Below are positions 16,252 through 24,794 of a DNA stretch of 64,000 bases, piece after piece (positions within the stretch are counted from its first letter, which is position 1; each line of letters starts with the position of its first letter). The position numbers were made by a program, and so were the translations under genes. The DNA comes from Ndongobacter massiliensis (GTDB lineage Bacteria; Bacillota; Clostridia; Tissierellales; Peptoniphilaceae). Location: contig NZ_LT635480.1 of the NCBI RefSeq assembly GCF_900120375.1, forward strand, positions 1,494,840 through 1,558,839. The letters are read 5' to 3'. The notes beneath the pieces are model-generated. The model made no database searches. It was not told the origin of the DNA and saw only the letters and a list, made by a program, of their open reading frames with translations.

Positions 16252-17598
16252 TTATTTTGTAACCACAGGCGTAACCGGCTGATTTTCACTTTCCTTCCTT
16301 TCCATCGAATCCGCCGTCTCCACAGAATTCGGAAAACGCACGATGAAACTGGACCCGATTCCCAATTTGCTGTGCACGCGTACATCGCCGCCGTGCAGCT
16401 GCATCGTGTGCTTTACCAGTGAAAGTCCCAGTCCCGTTCCCGCTCCACTTTGTCGCGTACGCGCCTTATCGACCACATAAAAGCGTTCAAAAATTCGTTT
16501 CTGCTCCGCCGGATCAATCCCGATGCCATTGTCATGTACCGTAAGTGTTACCCATTCTTCCGTTTCCTGCAACACCACCTCAACCCGGCCGCCCGCTTCT
16601 TTGGAATATTTAATCGCATTCGAGAGCAAGTTGCGCACCACATCCGCAATCAGACGGCGACTCCCTTGGATCCACATCGGCGAAGGTGCCGTCACCCGCA
16701 CCTCGACATTGCGTTCCCGGGCCATGCGCGAAAGCGACCGACATTCTTCCTGCACAATCATCGTCAAATCCAGCTTTTCCTGCTCCTCATTGCGCACATG
16801 CCCCGTATCAAACTCGGAGAGTTGAATAATCTCATTGATCATGCCCAACAGCCGCATGCCCTCCCGGCGAATGATTCCGGCAAAGCGCTGTGCGTCTTCA
16901 CCGTCCGTCATTCCGCTTTCGATCATTTCCGCATAGCCGTTGATCGAGGTAAGCGGACTTTTGAGTTCGTGCGTCACATTGGCAGAAAACTGACGGCGCA
17001 GAATTTCATTTTCACGCAGTTGTGAAATCATTTTCTTAAAAGCGGCACGTTGCTCCGAATCGCCCAATACCTCGGAAAGTTCCAGGTCCTCCGAAAGTGG
17101 CGGATCCGTTTCGGGATCAAAATCGCCCGTAATCATCCGATTCAAATAGGCGGCCACTTCCTGCAGCGGCTCTAAATTTTTCTTCTTTACGCGTCGCGCC
17201 ACAAACTCCGAGACGACAAATGCGGCGAGCACCAGAATCCCGAGGGGAATGAAAAGGAAACTCGCCCCCGCAAAAAGAGACGGCGCAACGGCACGGACTT
17301 CATAATACTGTCCTTCCGCACTTTGAAAAACAAAGGCATCCTTCAGCGATTCCGCCGGCTTTGCCGCCAATGGTCGAATTTGCAGAAGCGGTCGGCGCTC
17401 CTCTTCGGCAGCCAGCATCCGCTCCCGTTCGGCAATCGCCGCATCGGTCTTTCCTTCAAAAATCGACGCCAGATCTTCCGCCCGCTGCATGCGATCGTAC
17501 ATCGTCATCCCGTAATGCGTAATTAAATATAAGGGAAAAGAAAGCAGAAGAACAAAAAGAATGGGGAAAAAGAGGCGCTTACGCAAACTCTGCTTCAT
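16252..17598 (-). CDS. phoR: Phosphate-sensing histidine kinase PhoR
   Basis: A 448-residue membrane histidine kinase. It has a first helix at about 9-27, an extracytoplasmic segment rich in Glu/Arg (28-108), a second helix at about 110-132 and a HAMP-like linker. The H-box FSANVTHELKSPLTS has the phospho-acceptor His at 210; the N-box NLLSNAIKYS and G-boxes DNGIGID and GTGLGLSLV follow. The gene overlaps the phoP stop by 4 bases (ATGA). Position after pstB-phoU-phoP identifies it as the PhoR of the Pho regulon. Confidence 0.92.
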   Translation of the reverse strand: MKQSLRKRLFFPILFVLLLSFPLYLITHYGMTMYDRMQRAEDLASIFEGKTDAAIAERERMLAAEEERRPLLQIRPLAAKPAESLKDAFVFQSAEGQYYEVRAVAPSLFAGASFLFIPLGILVLAAFVVSEFVARRVKKKNLEPLQEVAAYLNRMITGDFDPETDPPLSEDLELSEVLGDSEQRAAFKKMISQLRENEILRRQFSANVTHELKSPLTSINGYAEMIESGMTDGEDAQRFAGIIRREGMRLLGMINEIIQLSEFDTGHVRNEEQEKLDLTMIVQEECRSLSRMARERNVEVRVTAPSPMWIQGSRRLIADVVRNLLSNAIKYSKEAGGRVEVVLQETEEWVTLTVHDNGIGIDPAEQKRIFERFYVVDKARTRQSGAGTGLGLSLVKHTMQLHGGDVRVHSKLGIGSSFIVRFPNSVETADSMERKESENQPVTPVVTK

Positions 17599-18275
17599 CC
17601 GTTTTCTCCTAATTTATAGCCGATATTGCGAACCGTTCGGATGACTTCACCGCTTTCTCCCAACTTCTTGCGCAGGGAGCGAATGTGCACATCGACCGTC
17701 CGCGTTTCTCCGATGTATTCGTAGCCCCAGATCTCATTCATAATGCGATCGCGTGACAACACCACATCGGCATTCACCATCAGGTAGTAGAGCAGTTCAA
17801 ACTCCTTATACGTGAGTTTCAAATCCTGTTCGCCCACTTTCACCGTGCGCTTCTCCACATCCATTTCGATGTCCCGATACGTCAGCACGGAGCTTTCTTC
17901 CTGTCGATGGCTGCGACGCAGTACCGCGCGCACCCGACTCAACAACTCCATGACCCCGAAGGGTTTTGTCATGTAGTCGTCGGCGCCCATATCCAGCCCC
18001 CGCACTTTGTCGTATTCGCTGGTCTTTGCCGTCAACATAATGACCGGAATGTCCGCCGTCTCCGCCGCATTGCGTACGCGGGAAAGAATCTGGTACCCGT
18101 CTTCCCCTTCCAACATGATATCCAAAATAAAAAGAGCGGGGCGGCGCTCGCTGAGCGCCTTGTACAGTGCCATGGCATCCGGAAAACCGATGGCGCGAAA
18201 ACCGTTGTTGTTCAAAGCATAACAAATCAACTCGCGGATATTTCGGTCATCCTCCACCACATAAATGTACTGCAT
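17595..18275 (-). CDS. phoP: Response regulator PhoP (OmpR family)
   Basis: A 226-residue two-domain regulator. The receiver domain has the acidic pair EDD at 8-10, phospho-acceptor Asp 52 in FILDIML, the switch Thr in MLTAKTS and the Lys in TKPFGVMELLSRV. The C-terminal OmpR-type winged helix carries YKEFELLYYLM and RTVDVHIRSLRKKLG. RBS GGGAGGAGGGG. It should bind the TTTACA repeats in front of pstS when phosphorylated by PhoR. Confidence 0.93.
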   Translation of the reverse strand: MQYIYVVEDDRNIRELICYALNNNGFRAIGFPDAMALYKALSERRPALFILDIMLEGEDGYQILSRVRNAAETADIPVIMLTAKTSEYDKVRGLDMGADDYMTKPFGVMELLSRVRAVLRRSHRQEESSVLTYRDIEMDVEKRTVKVGEQDLKLTYKEFELLYYLMVNADVVLSRDRIMNEIWGYEYIGETRTVDVHIRSLRKKLGESGEVIRTVRNIGYKLGENG

Positions 18276-18323
18276 TGCCCCTCCTCCCTATAGCACGACT
18301 GCGCCGGAACATCCCCGCCGCGT

Positions 18324-18977
18324 TTAGCTGTAATGTTCCATTCTCCCGGCTACACAATAAATTACCCATTCTGCGATATTTTGCGCATGATCGCCGACGC
18401 GCTCCAAATATTTCGCAATCATCAGGTGATCGACAATGGCAACCGCCGTTTCACGATCTTCGCGAATTTCTTCCATCACCTCATCGCGAATCGTTTCAAA
18501 GTAACCGTCCACGACATCATCCATTTTAATGACTTCTTCCGCGTTGGCCAAGTGCCCTTCGATAAAAGCACGGACGGCCGTATTGACCATCTTCAGCGCT
18601 TCTTCCGACATCTTCCGCAGATTGTCCAGGCGCACGGTGGTGGCGCCCTGATCAATCAGGGACAACGCCAATTCCGCAATATCCACCGCATGATCGCCGA
18701 TACGCTCCAAGTCCGTCACCATTTTCAAGGTTGAGGAAATAAAGCGCAGATCCGATGCGACCGGCTGCTCCGTGAGAATCAGGCGAATGCTCAGCTGCTC
18801 AATCTGATGCTCCAAGGCATTGACAGCGTCGTCCGATTTCATAATCTCTCGCGCGAGTCCCGCATCCTGCTCCATCAAAGCGCGCACTGCCTCGGAGATG
18901 GCGCGGGTGCATAGATTCCCCATCTCGGTGACCAATTGGCGCAAATCGCCCAATTGTCGTACAAATTCGTCTCGCAT
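18324..18977 (-). CDS. phoU: Phosphate signalling protein PhoU
   Basis: A 217-residue all-helical protein made of two PhoU repeats, each with the metal-binding motif: ERIGDHAVDIAE in the first half and ERVGDHAQNIAEW in the second. PhoU couples Pst transport to PhoR activity, keeping the kinase inactive when phosphate is plentiful. The start is the ATG at 18977 (MRDEFVRQL) with GAGG 7 bases upstream; an in-frame ATG at 18998 overlaps the end of pstB but adds only MMEKRKP. Confidence 0.93.
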   Translation of the reverse strand: MRDEFVRQLGDLRQLVTEMGNLCTRAISEAVRALMEQDAGLAREIMKSDDAVNALEHQIEQLSIRLILTEQPVASDLRFISSTLKMVTDLERIGDHAVDIAELALSLIDQGATTVRLDNLRKMSEEALKMVNTAVRAFIEGHLANAEEVIKMDDVVDGYFETIRDEVMEEIREDRETAVAIVDHLMIAKYLERVGDHAQNIAEWVIYCVAGRMEHYS

Positions 18978-18994
18978 AGGTTTCCTCTTTTCCA

Positions 18995-19744
18995 TCAACC
19001 GAAACGTCCCGTAACGTAGCGTTCGGTGCGTTCATCGTTCGGATTCTCAAAAATTTGCTCCGTCTCGCCGTACTCAATCAAATCACCCAGGTAAAAGAAC
19101 CCGGTTTTATCCGACACGCGCGCCGCCTGCTGCATATTGTGCGTTACGATGACGATGGTGTAATTCTTTTTGAGTTCAAACAGCAGATCTTCAATTTTCG
19201 TCGTCGAAATGGGATCCAATGCCGAGGTCGGTTCGTCCAGAAGAAGCACATCGGGGCGTACCGCCAAACACCGGGCAATGCACACACGCTGTGCCTGCCC
19301 ACCCGAAATCGACAATGCCGACTTATTGAGCTTATCCTTGACTTCGTCCCAGATTGCCGCCTGTTTCAAGGAAGTTTCGACAATTTCTTCCAGTTTTTTA
19401 TGATCCTTCACACCATGCGTACGCGGACCGTAGGCAACATTGTCGAAAATGCTCTTGGGAAACGGATTCGGTTGCTGAAACACCATACCGACGCGCTTGC
19501 GCAATTCATAGACGTCAATATTCGAATAAATATCGGTGCCGCCCAGGCAAATCGTGCCGTCCGTGTGAAAACCCTGCACCAGGTCGTTCATACGATTGAT
19601 GGACTTGAGCAGCGTAGACTTCCCGCAGCCGGAAGGTCCGATAAATGCCGTCACCTCATTTTCCATCATTTCCATCGTAACATTTTTAATGGCGTGGAAA
19701 TCGCCGTAATAACAATTAAAATCGTGAATGTTTAGCTTACCCAT
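18995..19744 (-). CDS. pstB: Phosphate ABC transporter ATP-binding protein PstB
   Basis: A 249-residue ATPase: Walker [10 protein letters not shown], the PstB-specific NRMNDLV and [14 protein letters not shown], signature [17 protein letters not shown], Walker [16 protein letters not shown]-loop [13 protein letters not shown]. Start at 19744 ([10 protein letters not shown]) with GAGGGAG upstream. It overlaps the pstA stop by 8 bases. Confidence 0.95.
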   Translation of the reverse strand: MGKLNIHDFNCYYGDFHAIKNVTMEMMENEVTAFIGPSGCGKSTLLKSINRMNDLVQGFHTDGTICLGGTDIYSNIDVYELRKRVGMVFQQPNPFPKSIFDNVAYGPRTHGVKDHKKLEEIVETSLKQAAIWDEVKDKLNKSALSISGGQAQRVCIARCLAVRPDVLLLDEPTSALDPISTTKIEDLLFELKKNYTIVIVTHNMQQAARVSDKTGFFYLGDLIEYGETEQIFENPNDERTERYVTGRFG

Positions 19745-20633
19745 TCCCCAACTCCCTCTTCTTGATATTGCCTTCAATGCGCATCGACACGATATTGATC
19801 AAGGCAACGATGACCAGCAGCACCGCCGCCGTGGCAAATGCCTGGTCCCGGTGAAGCGATTCGGTTTGCAGCATGTACATATGCACGGCAAGCGTCCGAC
19901 CGTTGTCCATCGGACCCGCTAAATTTGCCATCGTCCCTGCGGTATATATCAGTGCCGCCGTCTCCCCGACGATGCGCCCGATCGCAAGGACAATGCCCGA
20001 GATAATGCCAAGGGAAGCCGCCGGAAGAACCACCACAAAAATCGTACGCACCTTGCGCGCGCCCAGCCCGTAACTGGCTTCCCGCAGGGAATTCGGCACC
20101 GCCATCAGCGCCTCCTCCGTCGCACGGACTATCACCGGCAGGCACATCATCGCCATGGTCATCGCACCGGATAAGATTGCCATGTTCCAACCGATCGTGT
20201 AGGCGAAAAACAACATGCCGAACAAACCGAAGATGATCGAGGGAATGCCCTGCAAGGTCTCCGTCATTAAGCGGACGAATTCCACAAACTTATTGCCGGG
20301 CTTGGCGTATTCGACCGTATAGATCGCCGTCGCAATGCCGACAGGAATCGAAATGGCCAAGGTAATCGCAATGACCTGCAAGGTGTTCACAATTGATGGA
20401 AACATCGAGACGTTCTTGGAATTATATTGCAGCGAGAAAATTTCCGGCGTCAAATACGGAACGCCGCGCACGAAAACGTAGACGACGACAAAGATCAAGG
20501 CACCCAATGTAATCAACGCGGCCAAATAGACGAAAAACTTTGCCAGAAGTGAACCCCAGTGCGTTTTCGGCTTGGGATGCTGTTGCTTTTCCTGCACATC
20601 GACCCGGGAAACTGCCGATTTGCTGTTATCCAT
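19737..20633 (-). CDS. pstA: Phosphate ABC transporter permease PstA
   Basis: A 298-residue permease with an N-terminal cytoplasmic tail and about six helices; it carries the PstA/PstC loop [25 protein letters not shown] (coupling helix for PstB) and [12 protein letters not shown]. Start at 20633 ([11 protein letters not shown]) with GGGGAGGG upstream. It overlaps the pstC stop by 8 bases, giving translational coupling. Confidence 0.94.
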   Translation of the reverse strand: MDNSKSAVSRVDVQEKQQHPKPKTHWGSLLAKFFVYLAALITLGALIFVVVYVFVRGVPYLTPEIFSLQYNSKNVSMFPSIVNTLQVIAITLAISIPVGIATAIYTVEYAKPGNKFVEFVRLMTETLQGIPSIIFGLFGMLFFAYTIGWNMAILSGAMTMAMMCLPVIVRATEEALMAVPNSLREASYGLGARKVRTIFVVVLPAASLGIISGIVLAIGRIVGETAALIYTAGTMANLAGPMDNGRTLAVHMYMLQTESLHRDQAFATAAVLLVIVALINIVSMRIEGNIKKRELGNG

Positions 20634-21504
20634 TTTGTTTCCCTCCCCGCCGCTTTGCAAGATTAAAGCCGATATTGATTAACAGAATGAACACGAACAG
20701 TACGCCGCCGGTCGCAATCAAGGCATTGCGATGCAGCCCCGTCGCATAACTCATTTCCATGACCACGTTGGTCGTCAACGTGCGCGCACCGTTCGTCAGT
20801 GACGACGGCATCAGGGTCATATTGCCCGCCACCATCGCTACCGCCATGGTCTCACCGATGGCACGGCCAATGCCCATAATGATGGAGGATAAAATGCCGG
20901 ATTTCGCCGCTGGCACCACCACGGTGAAAACCGCCCGCTCATGCGTCGCTCCCAATGCTACCGCGCCGGAATAGTTCGTCCCGGGAACGGAAAGCAGCGC
21001 GGAGCGCGTCAGCGCAATAATCGTCGGCAAGATCATAATGCCCAACAAAATCATTGCTGCAAGGATGGACACCCCCGTGCCGCCGAAGGCGTTTCGAATC
21101 CAAGGCACGACAATTTCCAATGCCCACAGACCGTAAACGACAGACGGAATCCCCGCAAGCAGGTTGATGCCCGCCTGTACCGTACGCTGAATTTTTTTCG
21201 GGCAGTAATAAACAACATATACGCCGGTCAACACACCGATGGGCACGCCAATGACTGATGCACCCAATGTGACAACGATACTGCCGGCAATCATCGGCAA
21301 AATGCCGAAGGCATTATTCGCCGGCGCCCATTTTGTACCGAACAGGAAATCCGTCACGCCGATTTCCAACATCGTCGGCACCGCCGTGCTGAAGATAAAC
21401 CAGCAGATAAGTGCAACGGCCACAATGGACATCGCTGCGGCAATCCCGAAAACGAACTCGGCGCCTCTTTCTCGGTAACGGGCCTGTTTCGTAGCCTGCT
21501 CCAT
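20626..21504 (-). CDS. pstC: Phosphate ABC transporter permease PstC
   Basis: A 292-residue permease with about six helices, the motif GVPIGVLTGVYVVYYCP, and the coupling loop RSALLSVPGTNYSGAVALGATHERAVFTV. The segment IMGIGRAIGETMAVAMVAGN is diagnostic of PstC. A perfect 36-base palindrome lies between pstS and this gene. Confidence 0.94.
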   Translation of the reverse strand: MEQATKQARYRERGAEFVFGIAAAMSIVAVALICWFIFSTAVPTMLEIGVTDFLFGTKWAPANNAFGILPMIAGSIVVTLGASVIGVPIGVLTGVYVVYYCPKKIQRTVQAGINLLAGIPSVVYGLWALEIVVPWIRNAFGGTGVSILAAMILLGIMILPTIIALTRSALLSVPGTNYSGAVALGATHERAVFTVVVPAAKSGILSSIIMGIGRAIGETMAVAMVAGNMTLMPSSLTNGARTLTTNVVMEMSYATGLHRNALIATGGVLFVFILLINIGFNLAKRRGGKQNG

Positions 21505-21532
21505 GCTTTCTCCTTTCCAAGGCCTTCCATTA

Positions 21533-21568
21533 TGCGAAAAGATGACCGCATGCGGTCATCTTTTCGCA
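21533..21568 (-). other. Perfect palindrome between pstS and pstC
   Basis: Two 18-base arms, TGCGAAAAGATGACCGCA and its exact complement, meet with no spacer. In RNA it folds to a stable stem with a small CATG turn. The only T-run is inside the stem, so partial termination or 3'-end protection of pstS mRNA is more likely than full termination. Confidence 0.65.
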
Positions 21569-21586
21569 AATGCTTCCGTGTCCGGT

Positions 21587-22549
21587 TTAGAGATCTTCCC
21601 AGTTTCTTACTTCGCCGGTGAAGATTTGACGAATCTGTTCCAACGTCAGATCTTCGTTTGCATTGTTTTTGTTCACAACAACGGCAATGCCGTCCATGGC
21701 AATGGCTTTGTAGCCCAATGCCGCTTTTTCTTCATCTTTGAGCTCACGGGATGCCATACCGATGTCCGCGTTGCCTTCCGTGGCGGCGGTGATGCCCGCG
21801 CCCGAGCCGTTCGCGGTCTTTTCAATCTTGACATCCGGCTGCACTTCGTTGTACGCCTCGATGATGGCTTCCATTACGGGATCCACAGAAGTCGAACCCT
21901 GAATCGTGATCTTGCCGGAGAGCTTTTCCGTGTTCGCATATTCCGGCGCTGCCGAGTCGACGGGAACGACGTTGTTCGCCAAGACGATTTCCTGCCCCTT
22001 CTTCGAGAAAATGAAGTCGATGAAGTCTTTCGCCACGTCGCTCAGGCTGTCCTCTTTGTAGCAGATGTTGAACGGACGGGCAATCTTGTAGCTGCCATCT
22101 TTGACGGTCTCTTCGCTCGGCGCCACACCTTCCACTTTGAGCGCTTTGACCGTATCGTTCAGCGAACCGAGGGAGATGTAGCCGATTCCGCGATCGTCGC
22201 CGGAAACATAGGTGATGACCGCATCGGTGCCCTGCTGTACAACAGCGGCTTCGTACGTCTTATCGACTTTCTGGTCGCCCTCTTTGACTTCAATGCCGGC
22301 GATCTCGATAAACGCACCGCGCGTGCCCGATCCGGCCTCGCGGGAAACCACGTTGATTTCCCCCTTTGCACCGGTCACCTTTTCGCTCTTGGTCTCACTC
22401 TTTGCTTCCGAGCTGGATTCGGCTTTGCTGGACGCCGCCGAAGATTCTTTGGACGACTCACTTGATCCGGCATTGCCGCCGCAGGCTGCCAGCCCTAGCA
22501 CCAATGCCACTGTCAACGCCATGGTCAACCATTTTTTCATTGTTTTCAT
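21587..22549 (-). CDS. pstS: Phosphate-binding lipoprotein PstS (domain order permuted)
   Basis: A 320-residue lipoprotein: signal peptide with lipobox GLAAC, then a Ser/Glu-rich linker (about 25-60). The binding fold begins with NVVSREAGSGTRGAF, which in standard PstS is the second-half phosphate motif, and only later shows KITIQGSTSVDPVMEAI and GSGAGITAATEGNADIGMASREL, which normally open the protein. The order of halves is thus swapped relative to E. coli PstS. As I recall, similar permuted PstS proteins occur in other Clostridia. Start at 22549 (MKTMKKWL) with AGGTGGG upstream. It is first gene of the pst-pho operon under a Pho box. Confidence 0.9.
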   Translation of the reverse strand: MKTMKKWLTMALTVALVLGLAACGGNAGSSESSKESSAASSKAESSSEAKSETKSEKVTGAKGEINVVSREAGSGTRGAFIEIAGIEVKEGDQKVDKTYEAAVVQQGTDAVITYVSGDDRGIGYISLGSLNDTVKALKVEGVAPSEETVKDGSYKIARPFNICYKEDSLSDVAKDFIDFIFSKKGQEIVLANNVVPVDSAAPEYANTEKLSGKITIQGSTSVDPVMEAIIEAYNEVQPDVKIEKTANGSGAGITAATEGNADIGMASRELKDEEKAALGYKAIAMDGIAVVVNKNNANEDLTLEQIRQIFTGEVRNWEDL

Positions 22550-22589
22550 GTTACCCACCTTTTCTTAAGTTTTTCGATGATTCGACTTA

Positions 22590-22644
22590 AGGATAGCGGC
22601 CCTTTGTAAAGGACAATGGGGGGTATTTGTAAAATCTGTGTAAA
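22590..22644 (-). promoter_or_regulatory. Pho-box promoter of the pst operon
   Basis: Three TTTACA boxes on the minus strand, at 22639-22644, 22628-22633 (11-base period) and 22605-22610 (two turns further), fit the PhoP recognition repeat TT(A/T/C)ACA with 5-base spacers known from Bacillus. A -10-like TATCCT is at 22590-22595. The genes encoding PhoP and PhoR are in the same operon, so this is likely autoregulated. Confidence 0.7.
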
Positions 22645-22670
22645 TTAAAAGCCGCGGTTGTCCGCGGCTT
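22643..22670 (-). terminator. Intrinsic terminator after apbE
   Basis: Stem AAGCCGCGG / CCGCGGCTT with a 4-base loop followed on the minus strand by TTTTAATTT, 5 bases after the apbE stop. It abuts the Pho box of pstS. Confidence 0.85.
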
Positions 22671-22674
22671 CTGA

Positions 22675-23931
22675 TTATTGAATTTCAATCCCTTGCGTTC
22701 GCTCCACACGTTCATCGTCATAAATCCACAAAAAATCGACCTTTTCTCCGATCTTTTCCTGTACGGCTTTTTGCAGTTCTTCCGTTTGCGCCTCATCCAT
22801 CAGAAAAGCCGCAGTAGACAAAAAGTCACTCACGCCTGAATCCTTGGCCACTACCGTCACCGATGCATAAAGCTCTCCGGGATAGAGCGTATCCGGGTCA
22901 ATGATGTGATTGTAGCGCTTCCCGTCGATCACAAAATAGCGTTGATAATCGCCGGAGGTGACCACGGATACATCCGCACCGATGCGAAGGCCGACGATGG
23001 GCTCCGCATTTCCGATCTTCGGATCCTGTACGCCGATCACCCACTGGGTTCGCCCGTCGATCGGCGCGCCCAGCGTGCGCACATTGCCGCCGGCGTTGAT
23101 AATGCCGTGTACCCCGTCCGCTCCCGCCTGTTGTTCCAACTGCTGCGCCACGCGCTCTGTGGCATACCCCTTGGCAATCGATCCGACATCTAGGCTCATC
23201 TGTGTATCGGGTAAATAAACCGTCTTATTCGCCGCATCCAACTCGACACGGTCAATGGCGCAGTGGCGCGCGGCTTCTTCAAGTGCTTCTTGTGTCGGCA
23301 GCACCGCTTTTTTCGCAGGCGCTGTATCGCTGTTTTTCTGCGAAGACTTTGCCGGTGCTCCGTTTTCCATCGCGCCCGCCGCTTCGCGGACATCGTGCCA
23401 CAGTTCCAAAACCGCACCCATGGCAATATTGACCTTTCCTTGGGCGACGGGTGCCCACTCTTTGCCGAATGCAAGGAGATCAAAGAGCGCATCCTCCACG
23501 GCAACGGGTTCCTTTCCCGCCGCTTGGTTAATCGTATAGACATTATTCACGCCTTCGTAGGTGTGGTAGCGGTCGTAGAGCTTGTGCAGATGCTCATACT
23601 CCGCGCGCGCCGCCGCATACAGCCGTTGGAAGGTTTCTTCATTGGCCGTGTAGAGTGTAATGGAAATCACCGTATCGAACGCATCGTAAAAAGTGCCGGT
23701 CGCCTTCCACCACCGTTTTCCGTCCGCGCCGTCCAGCCATTCTCCTTTTTCAACATATCCGCTTTTGAGATCTTCCAGATTTTGGGAGGACGTCTGCGCT
23801 TCCCCGACGCTTTGCGACGACTCCGCCGATTTTTCTTCGGATAACGCTGCGCCCGGCGTTTTCTTTCCGCAGCCGCTTAGTAGGAGTAAACCCGCAAGAA
23901 TGACGCTACAGAGACGTTTGTTCTTAAACAT
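22675..23931 (-). CDS. apbE: ApbE-type FAD:protein FMN transferase (lipoprotein)
   Basis: A 418-residue ApbE-family flavinyltransferase with a lipobox LLLSGC (Cys about 21), so it acts on the outer face of the membrane. The core contains FDTVISITLY, DVGSIAKGYATERVAQ, the NAGGNVRTLG loop and, near the C-terminus, YNHIIDPDTLYP and TAAFLM, which supply Mg and FAD contacts. It attaches FMN through a phosphoester bond to Thr/Ser of target proteins such as Rnf/Nqr subunits, none of which are in this window. An insertion at about residues 180-210 (Lys/Ala/Ser-rich) is unusual. It overlaps the DUF3825 gene by 8 bases. RBS AGGTGGG. Confidence 0.88.
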   Translation of the reverse strand: MFKNKRLCSVILAGLLLLSGCGKKTPGAALSEEKSAESSQSVGEAQTSSQNLEDLKSGYVEKGEWLDGADGKRWWKATGTFYDAFDTVISITLYTANEETFQRLYAAARAEYEHLHKLYDRYHTYEGVNNVYTINQAAGKEPVAVEDALFDLLAFGKEWAPVAQGKVNIAMGAVLELWHDVREAAGAMENGAPAKSSQKNSDTAPAKKAVLPTQEALEEAARHCAIDRVELDAANKTVYLPDTQMSLDVGSIAKGYATERVAQQLEQQAGADGVHGIINAGGNVRTLGAPIDGRTQWVIGVQDPKIGNAEPIVGLRIGADVSVVTSGDYQRYFVIDGKRYNHIIDPDTLYPGELYASVTVVAKDSGVSDFLSTAAFLMDEAQTEELQKAVQEKIGEKVDFLWIYDDERVERTQGIEIQ

Positions 23932-24745
23932 GACCCACCTGCTGCACCGTCAGCCAATCTGATTCCGGTTTCATCAGGAGGCGCGCATTCTTATATGCCA
24001 TTTCCAAGGTCAAGACGGTATTGACACGGTAGCGCTTATTGATCTCTTCAACGGCAAGACACATCAGATAGCCATCCAGATACACCGGAAGCAGGTAGGT
24101 GATCTGATTGCGGTAGTATTGCGGCACGACGATGCGATAATTACGGCGACAACGCTTCAGTGTTAACTGCATGGCATGGGGCAACAGGGAACCGATATAC
24201 GCGGGTCCTTTTTCCCGCAATGCTTCCGGAAAGCGCTCCAAATTGTCATCCAGAATATGATCCAGATTATTGACGAGCTCGCGATTCGGATCGAAATAGA
24301 GATCCGACGGATCGCTGAAATAGGAAACCACCGCCGGGGTCTCTGAAAAGTTGTTCATCAAGTCCCGATCGGACTCTTTCAGAAAGCCGTATAAATGCCA
24401 ACGCAGAGACGGCCCCCGGTCATTGCGGCTGTTGAATTGGTTAAACAGCGCAATAATATCTTCCCCGTTTTCCGTAATCAGTCCGGTATTGAAGCAGGCG
24501 TAACTTTTTGCGGGATTGATCAGAACCAGGTCTTCTTCCGCTGCCTTTCCGAATGTATGAACAATATAATTCAGCAGAATGTCATTGGGCACATCCGATC
24601 CGGCGGTGGTCCAATTCTCTTTCTCCGCTAAATCGGCCAATGCCTGAATGTGCTCCGCCAGAAATTCGCGTTTTCCCAAAAAAGCAAAACGGTACAGCAT
24701 TTCCGTATTGCCGTCATCACGAATCAAATACTCATCAATTTTCAT
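23924..24745 (-). CDS. DUF3825 domain protein
   Basis: A 273-residue cytoplasmic protein. The C-terminal two thirds match the DUF3825 family, whose clearest segment is LYFDPNRELVNNLDHILDDN followed by RFP. The family function is unknown; members often occur as the C-terminal part of proteins with RNA-related N-terminal domains, but this one has only about 60 extra residues. I set the start at 24745 (MKIDEYLIRDDG) because AAGGAGG precedes it; the open frame upstream overlaps the pepC terminator and is not coding. The 8-base overlap with apbE implies one transcript. Confidence 0.75.
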   Translation of the reverse strand: MKIDEYLIRDDGNTEMLYRFAFLGKREFLAEHIQALADLAEKENWTTAGSDVPNDILLNYIVHTFGKAAEEDLVLINPAKSYACFNTGLITENGEDIIALFNQFNSRNDRGPSLRWHLYGFLKESDRDLMNNFSETPAVVSYFSDPSDLYFDPNRELVNNLDHILDDNLERFPEALREKGPAYIGSLLPHAMQLTLKRCRRNYRIVVPQYYRNQITYLLPVYLDGYLMCLAVEEINKRYRVNTVLTLEMAYKNARLLMKPESDWLTVQQVGHV

Positions 24746-24759
24746 GCCCCCTCCTTTCG

Positions 24760-24786
24760 AAAAAAGAAGCGCCCGTGTCGGGCGCT
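24760..24786 (-). terminator. Intrinsic terminator after pepC
   Basis: Stem AGCGCCC / GGGCGCT with a 5-base loop, followed on the minus strand by TC and a T-run (24760-24765), just after the pepC stop and before the RBS of the DUF3825 gene. Confidence 0.8.
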
Positions 24787-24794
24787 CCGTTTCC

